Source: Sphingopyxis sp. HIX (GTDB lineage Bacteria > Pseudomonadota > Alphaproteobacteria > Sphingomonadales > Sphingomonadaceae). From it: a DNA stretch of 64,000 nt. The notes beneath the pieces are model-generated. The model was not told where the DNA came from. It did no database searches and was given only the letters and a program-made list of their open reading frames with translations. Position numbers and translations under genes: made by a program. Shown piece after piece: positions 59,263 through 64,000 of this stretch (position 1 is the stretch's first letter; every line of letters begins with the position of its first letter). The stretch is from positions 1 through 64,000 of the forward strand of contig NZ_LNSB01000017.1 of assembly GCF_001468285.1 (NCBI RefSeq), read 5' to 3'.

Positions 59263-60603
59263 TCAGCGCCGGATCAGGCGCGCGATGCTGGTGCGCGGCA
59301 GGAGGAGCAAAGCCGACCCGCGGCCCGACATGCCGCCGGCGATCGCGCGCGCGTCGTTGCCCGCGCCCCAGAAGCTGTCGAAGCGATTGGCGCCCTTGAT
59401 CGCACCGCCCGTATCCTGCGCGATCCACAGCCCGTTGGGTTCGGCGCGGTCGAGCGAGAGGAAGACGGGGGCGCCGAGCGGCGTATATTTGGGATCGGCG
59501 GCGACGCTCGCGCGGCCCGTCACGGGCACGCCGAGCGCGCCCAGCGGCCCCGGACCCGTGATCTCGCGGAAGAAGACCCAGCTGGGATTCTCGTTCATCA
59601 CCGCGGCACCGCGCACCGGATCGGCGCGCAGATAGTCGAGGATACCCTGCATCGAGGTCTGGCCGGGCTTGAGTTCGCCGCGATCGGCGAGCAATTTGCC
59701 GATGCCGACATAGTCGCGGCCGTTCTGCGTATCGTAACCGATGCGCATCACCCCGCCGTCGGGGAGGCGCAGGCGCCCCGAGCCCTGGATCTGGAGGAAG
59801 AAGAATTCGGCGGCGTCGGCGGCCCAGGCGATTTCGAGCCCGCGGCCTTCGAGTGCACCGCGCTCGATCGCGGCGCGGTCGTAATAGCGCACCAGATTGC
59901 TGCCATCGACACGGCCGCGGACCTTCTTGCCCTTCAAATCGTCGGAAAATTGGCCGAGGTCGACGTCGACCAAGTCGGCCGGACGGCGATAGATGGGCAC
60001 GTCGTATCCCGCACGCTTGGTGCGCGAACCCGCGATCTCGGGCTCGTAATAGCCGGTGACGAAGGTCGTGCCGGCGCCGACCTGCACCGTGCCGAAGTAG
60101 CGCTGGAAGAAAGCCGATGCGTCATCGTCGCGCCAGTTTTTCGCGGCGTTGCAGCTTTCGCTCCAGTCGGCGTTCTGGGTCAGCCCGCTGACGTCGGCGC
60201 GGCGCGTGACCGAGGGGCAGCTCAAACGGAACGCGGCGAGCGCGGCGCTCGCCTGCGACGCGGTTACGCCGAGCGTATCGAACTCGGGGCCGGCGACGAC
60301 GCCGGCCTCGGCCGCGGTGGTCGCGCTCGTCGGCACCGCCGGCGCGGCGAGCACCGGGTTGGGCGTTGCGGGGATCGGCTTTGCCGCGACGCTGCCGCTT
60401 TCGGAGGGGCGTGGGGTGTAGGGACGGGTCGGGCCGGTCGGCGCGGTGGAGGTCGGGGCCGGGGTCGGCGCGGGCACTGGACGCGGCGTCGTTTCGACGC
60501 GGCCACCGCCGGCATCGGGAATCACCGACGAACAGGCCGACAGCGCGGGCAGGCTGGCGAGGAGGGCGAATCCCAGCGCCCGGGTGGAGACGGGGCCGGG
60601 CAT
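59263..60603 (-). CDS. mltA: Membrane-bound lytic murein transglycosylase A
   Basis: 446 residues. Signal with lipobox LSAC, a Pro/Thr-rich linker, MltA domain (TTFVTGYYEPEIAGSRTKRA, GRGLEIAWAADAAEFFFLQI, GSGRLRLPDGG) and C-terminal 3D domain with GLWIAQDTGGAIKGANRFD and DSFWG. It cleaves glycan strands to 1,6-anhydromuropeptides at the outer membrane. Lies between timA and smr on the same strand with spacings of 5 and 2 bases. Confidence 0.94.
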   Translation of the reverse strand: MPGPVSTRALGFALLASLPALSACSSVIPDAGGGRVETTPRPVPAPTPAPTSTAPTGPTRPYTPRPSESGSVAAKPIPATPNPVLAAPAVPTSATTAAEAGVVAGPEFDTLGVTASQASAALAAFRLSCPSVTRRADVSGLTQNADWSESCNAAKNWRDDDASAFFQRYFGTVQVGAGTTFVTGYYEPEIAGSRTKRAGYDVPIYRRPADLVDVDLGQFSDDLKGKKVRGRVDGSNLVRYYDRAAIERGALEGRGLEIAWAADAAEFFFLQIQGSGRLRLPDGGVMRIGYDTQNGRDYVGIGKLLADRGELKPGQTSMQGILDYLRADPVRGAAVMNENPSWVFFREITGPGPLGALGVPVTGRASVAADPKYTPLGAPVFLSLDRAEPNGLWIAQDTGGAIKGANRFDSFWGAGNDARAIAGGMSGRGSALLLLPRTSIARLIRR

Positions 60604-60608
60604 CGACG

Positions 60609-61340
60609 TCAGGCGGATTCGGCTTCGTCGAGCTGCCAGTTGGGATCGCCGCTGCCGATCCGGCGCCGGAAGGTCCACAGGTCGTTTGTCTCGGTCGCGT
60701 CGATCATCGAGCCCGCGATCATGTTGCCTTCGGCATCGCGGGTGACCGCGCTGATGTCGGCGCGGTAGCGCACGGTGACGCGGGCTTCGCCGCCCGACAG
60801 CTCGACCGCGGTGATCTTCGCCGAATCGATACCGACGAGACGGTTGTCGAGCCGCTCGCCGCGCGCCTCGCGCGCGTCGATCGCGTCGGCGAAGGCTTGA
60901 TAGCTGTCGGCATCGCAAAGATCGCGGAGGGTGTCGCGGTCGCCGGCCCAATAGGCCTCGAGAATCATGCGATAGGCCGCCTCGGCGCCGTCCATGAAGC
61001 GGCCGGCGTCGAACTGGCGGTCGGTCGCGAGCAGCTGGCGCAGCCCGGCTTCGGCGGCGGGTTCGTAGACGAGGCCGGAGGTATCGGCGCTGCCGCCCTG
61101 CGGCGACGGCGGGGCTTCGGGATCGTCGATGCGCACCGGTGCGGGGGCGGCGCGCTCGTCGCGGCGCGGCAGCACGGGCTCCTGCTCGTGCCCCGTGCGC
61201 TTGCCGAGCACCGAATAGAGCCGCATGCCGAGGAAGGCGGCGATCATGGCGAGCAGGACGATCGAAATGGCTGTCACGGGCTGGAGTCCAATGCGGTCTT
61301 CGGGAAAGTCTTGGCCGATACATAGGCTATCGGCGGCCAT
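60609..61340 (-). CDS. timA: Tim44/TimA-family protein
   Basis: 243 residues. An N-terminal hydrophobic segment (VTAISIVLLAMIAAFLGMRL), a charged linker with RTGHEQ and a C-terminal Tim44-like domain (FMDGAEAAYRMILEAYWAGD, LCDADSYQAFADAIDAREAR). In Caulobacter TimA is a lipoprotein-free membrane protein of the secretion pathway; its role is not settled. ATG 61340 has GGAG 9 bases upstream; GTG 61277 (VTAISIV) is an alternative that would match relatives starting at the membrane segment. Divergent from secB. Confidence 0.85.
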   Translation of the reverse strand: MAADSLCIGQDFPEDRIGLQPVTAISIVLLAMIAAFLGMRLYSVLGKRTGHEQEPVLPRRDERAAPAPVRIDDPEAPPSPQGGSADTSGLVYEPAAEAGLRQLLATDRQFDAGRFMDGAEAAYRMILEAYWAGDRDTLRDLCDADSYQAFADAIDAREARGERLDNRLVGIDSAKITAVELSGGEARVTVRYRADISAVTRDAEGNMIAGSMIDATETNDLWTFRRRIGSGDPNWQLDEAESA

Positions 61341-61466
61341 GTTTCAAATCTCCATGGCCGCAGCCTTGCCTCAGGTCAACGTCCGGCGCGCGCCGCGGTT
61401 GCCGCGGGCGCCCTCGGAGCGGCCCATTGTGCTGCCCGCCCGGCGCTGCTAAGCGCCGCGACAACC

Positions 61467-61509
61467 GCCCGCACCGCCGGATCGCACCGATCCGGATGCG
61501 CGGGCCCTT
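61467..61509 (+). terminator. Terminator-like hairpin in the timA-secB gap
   Basis: GCCCGC (61467) pairs with GCGGGC (61500) around a perfect inner stem CCGGATCG/CGATCCGG, followed by CCTTTT. It lies 30 bases before secB with no plus-strand gene upstream, so it may be an attenuator or simply a leader hairpin. It resembles the rpmH leader structure. Confidence 0.55.
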
Positions 61510-61539
61510 TTCATTCGATACAGGGAAAGCATCACAGTC

Positions 61540-62055
61540 ATGGCCGACGAAACGACGCCCGAATTCACCCCCGAAACGCTGAGCAACGGCGAGGACAACA
61601 GCCCCGCGATCGGCCTGATCTCGCAATATGTGAAGGATCTGTCGTTCGAGAATCCGAACGCGCCCGCGATCTATCAGGTGCAGGACGCGCCGCAGATTGA
61701 CGTCCAGTTCAACATCGGGGCCGAACAGGTCGGCGACGGCGTGTTCGAAGTGTCGCTGAAGATCGACATCACCTCGAAGGCGGGCGACCTGACGGCGTTC
61801 GTCGTCGATCTGAAATATGCCGGCCTGTTCGGCGTGCGCAACGTCCCCGAAGACCAGCTGCAGCCCTTCTTCCTCGCCGAAGCGCCGCGCATCCTGTTCC
61901 CCTTCGCGCGCCGCGTCGTCGCCGATGTCGTGCGCGACGGCGGTTTCCCGCCGCTGCTGCTCGAGCCGATCGACTTCCACGGCCTGTTCCAGCAGCAGTC
62001 GCAGCAGATCGCCGCCGAACAGGCCGGCGATATCGCGCCGGTCGGGCAGGCCTAA
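61540..62055 (+). CDS. secB: Protein-export chaperone SecB
   Basis: 171 residues: ISQYVKDLSFENPNAP, VFEVSLKIDITSK, DLKYAGLFGVRNVPEDQLQP and LFPFARRVVADVVRDGGFPP. A full SecB, which holds preproteins unfolded for SecA. The C-terminus lacks an obvious SecA-binding zinc-type basic tail. Divergent to timA, an arrangement common in alphaproteobacteria. Confidence 0.97.
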   Translation: MADETTPEFTPETLSNGEDNSPAIGLISQYVKDLSFENPNAPAIYQVQDAPQIDVQFNIGAEQVGDGVFEVSLKIDITSKAGDLTAFVVDLKYAGLFGVRNVPEDQLQPFFLAEAPRILFPFARRVVADVVRDGGFPPLLLEPIDFHGLFQQQSQQIAAEQAGDIAPVGQA

Positions 62056-62082
62056 GCTTCACCGGCTGGGCGGGCTGACGGG

Positions 62083-63675
62083 GTGAGCAGCCTGATCAAG
62101 AGCGTCGGGACGATCGGAGGGCTGACGATGGTCAGCCGCGTCTTCGGTTTCGCGCGCGACATGCTGCTCGCCCGCGTGCTCGGCGCGGGGCTGGCGGCGG
62201 ACGCCTTCCAGCTCGCCTTCACCCTGCCCAACACCTTTCGCCGGCTGTTCGCCGAGGGCGCCTTCTCGGTCGCCTTCGTGCCGATGTATAGCCGCGCGCT
62301 GCACGGGGAGGACGGCGAGGCCGCCGCGGCGAAATTTGCCGACGACGTGCTCGGCGTCTTCCTCTGGGTGCTGCTCGTCTTTTCCGCGGTCGCGATGATC
62401 GCCATGCCGGGCATCGTCTGGCTGCTCGCCAGCGAATATCAGTCGGTGCCGGGCAAGTTCGAGCTCGCGGTGTTTTTGAGCCGCATCACCTTTCCCTATC
62501 TGGGGCTGATCAGCCTCGTCGCGATGCTCTCCGGCCTGCTCAACGCGCGCTCGCGCTTCGCGCCGGGCGCGGCGGCGCCGGTACTGCTCAACATCGTGCT
62601 GATCGCGGGCATCTTGATCGGCGCCGAGATGCGCGGGCCGGGTGGTGACGACCGCATCGTCGCGATCGCGCTCGCAATTTCGGTGTCGCTCGCGGGGGTG
62701 CTGCAGCTCGCCTATCTCTGGTGGTCGGTGCGGCGGGCGGGGCTGAAGCTCCACATCCGGCTGCCCAAGCTGACCCCCGAGGTCAGGAAGCTCGGCATGC
62801 TGATCCTGCCCGCGACCTTCGGCGCGGGCATCTATCAGATCAGCCAGTTCGTCGACACTTTCTTCGCGACAAGCCTGCCGCAGGGGTCGCTGACCCTGCT
62901 CAAGCTCGCCGACCGATTGAACCAGTTGCCGCTCGGCATCGTCGGCATCGCGCTCGGCACCGCGATCCTGCCGATGCTGGCGCGCCATATCCACAGCGGC
63001 GACGGCGCCGAGGCGCAAAGATTGCAGGCCAATGCGTTCGAGATCGCGACTTTGCTGACGCTTCCGGCTGCGGTGGCGCTCGCGATCTGCGCCCCCGCCT
63101 TCACCGCCGCCTTCTTCGTCGGCGGCAAGTTTACGCCCGAAGACGGTGCGCTGATGGCGCATATCGTCGTCGCGCTCGTCGCGGGCCTGCCCGCCTATGT
63201 GATCGTGAAGATTTTGAACCCCGGCTTTTTCGCGCGCGAGGATACGAAGACGCCGGTGTGGACCGCGCTCGCCTCGCTGATCGTCAACATCGGCATCAAC
63301 CTCTATGTCGTCGAGCGTTACGGTATCGTCGGGCTGGCGGGCGCGACCGCGGTGTCGGCGTCACTCAACTGCCTGCTGCTCTACATCATCCTGCACCGGC
63401 GCGGCTGGTTCCATTTCACCACGCGGCTCGCCGGGCGAATCCTGCGCCAGCTGGTCGCGGTCGCGGTCATGGGCGCGCTGCTGTGGTGGATGATGCCGCA
63501 GCTCGCGCCCTATTATGGCGGCGGGGTGTTCGAGCGCATCTGGTCGCTGTCGGCGCTGTGCGCGGCGGGGGGCGCGGTCTTCCTGACCGCGGCCTTCCTC
63601 GTCGGCGCGCTTGACAAGGAACTCGTCGCCATGCTCACGCGGCGGCGCGCCAAACCGGCGGCAATAGAGGAATAG
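62083..63675 (+). CDS. murJ: Lipid II flippase MurJ
   Basis: 530 residues from a GTG start. MOP-family protein with about fourteen helices: SLIKSVGTIGGLTMVSRVFG, FARDMLLARVLGAGLAADAF, FRRLFAEGAFSVAFVPMYSR (the basic motif of the central cavity) and PAYVIVKILNPGFFAREDTK. It moves lipid II across the inner membrane for peptidoglycan synthesis. 27 bases after secB; trpS follows 3 bases later. Confidence 0.97.
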   Translation: MSSLIKSVGTIGGLTMVSRVFGFARDMLLARVLGAGLAADAFQLAFTLPNTFRRLFAEGAFSVAFVPMYSRALHGEDGEAAAAKFADDVLGVFLWVLLVFSAVAMIAMPGIVWLLASEYQSVPGKFELAVFLSRITFPYLGLISLVAMLSGLLNARSRFAPGAAAPVLLNIVLIAGILIGAEMRGPGGDDRIVAIALAISVSLAGVLQLAYLWWSVRRAGLKLHIRLPKLTPEVRKLGMLILPATFGAGIYQISQFVDTFFATSLPQGSLTLLKLADRLNQLPLGIVGIALGTAILPMLARHIHSGDGAEAQRLQANAFEIATLLTLPAAVALAICAPAFTAAFFVGGKFTPEDGALMAHIVVALVAGLPAYVIVKILNPGFFAREDTKTPVWTALASLIVNIGINLYVVERYGIVGLAGATAVSASLNCLLLYIILHRRGWFHFTTRLAGRILRQLVAVAVMGALLWWMMPQLAPYYGGGVFERIWSLSALCAAGGAVFLTAAFLVGALDKELVAMLTRRRAKPAAIEE

Positions 63676-63678
63676 ATC

Positions 63679-64000
63679 ATGCGGACGCTGTCGGGCATCC
63701 AGCCCACCGGAAACTTGCACCTCGGCAATTATCTGGGCGCGATCCGCAACTGGGTGCGCATGCAGGACGAGATGCCGGGCGAGAAACTCTATTTCCTCGC
63801 CGACCTGCACGCGATCACCGTCGCGGGCGATGCCGCCGAGCTGACCGCGAACACGCGCGAGATGGCGGCGGCGCTGATCGCCGCGGGGATCGATCCCGAG
63901 AAGGCGATCCTGTTCAACCAGGCGCGCGTGCCCGCGCATGCCGAGCTCGCCTGGCTGCTCTTCTGCACCGCGCGGATCGGCTGGCTGAACCGCATGACGC
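63679..64000 (+). CDS. trpS: Tryptophan--tRNA ligase, 5' part (runs off the window)
   Basis: 107 residues visible, about a third of a typical enzyme. [20 protein letters not shown] contains the class I HIGH-equivalent (HLGN, 14-17), followed by [11 protein letters not shown] and [20 protein letters not shown]. The start ATG 63679 lies 3 bases after the murJ stop. The KMSKS region lies beyond base 64000. Confidence 0.96.
   Translation, partial: MRTLSGIQPTGNLHLGNYLGAIRNWVRMQDEMPGEKLYFLADLHAITVAGDAAELTANTREMAAALIAAGIDPEKAILFNQARVPAHAELAWLLFCTARIGWLNRMT

Overview
This 64 kb window is chromosomal DNA from a high-GC alphaproteobacterium, most likely a sphingomonad (Sphingomonadaceae, Sphingopyxis-like). 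The inference rests on gene content and order: a PopZ-type polar organiser, bactofilin with an M23 peptidase, a Pcm-like gene before tolC, DUF721/DciA - two DsbA-like proteins - smc, the rpmH-rnpA-yidD-yidC-engB block, timA/mltA/smr beside secB-murJ-trpS, TonB-dependent receptors, alphaproteobacterial-type glutamate-cysteine ligase, and many short REP-like repeats. I did no database search, so the genus is a guess. No phage, IS transposase, CRISPR array or rRNA operon is visible. One tRNA (Cys) is present.

Layout. 1-4.3 kb: end of a carbohydrate-type operon (halogenase-like flavoprotein, cupin-8 protein, GH97 glycosidase). 4.3-14.5 kb: serine hydrolases, tRNA-Cys, Pcm-like/TolC, PopZ, a DUF559 nuclease gene inside a pair of inverted REP elements, the coupled operon mutY - serine hydrolase - nudC, then DUF721 and two DsbA-like thiol proteins. 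14.7-23.3 kb: smc, ubiA, a three-gene TadE/TadG-like operon and rsmE. 23.4-27.7 kb: two large secreted DUF11-type proteins. 27.8-35 kb: gshA facing a gamma-glutamyltransferase, a TonB receptor and a membrane methyltransferase-like protein. 35.3-40.6 kb: M23/bactofilin, a diguanylate cyclase, DUF1905 and comM.

40.9-50.2 kb is the most striking region. A TetR gene sits behind a near-consensus promoter that overlaps a perfect 12-bp-arm operator. Fifteen further genes follow on the same strand, with gaps of 72 bases or fewer and many overlaps: five VOC-family genes (one with two domains), two glutathione S-transferases, a DoxX-like protein, DUF4287, a secreted alpha/beta hydrolase, a fused double DUF1428, a GFA-like zinc protein, a 99-residue protein (DUF6958-like), DUF899 and a small membrane protein. 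It reads as one repressor-controlled stress or detoxification operon made almost wholly of uncharacterised families, and is the best candidate here for an undescribed system.

50.3-64 kb: a predicted periplasmic ClpP-fold protein, a PGPGW-type membrane protein, the rpmH-rnpA-yidD-yidC-engB block, a third GST, a secreted protein of unknown function, a cupin, dapE between two MITE-like repeats, Smr, MltA and TimA-like proteins, secB, murJ and the first third of trpS. At least four families of palindromic intergenic repeats are scattered through the window. Gene density is high. The only stretch over 300 bases without a gene is 40563-40964, which holds the REP doublet and the TetR promoter/operator.
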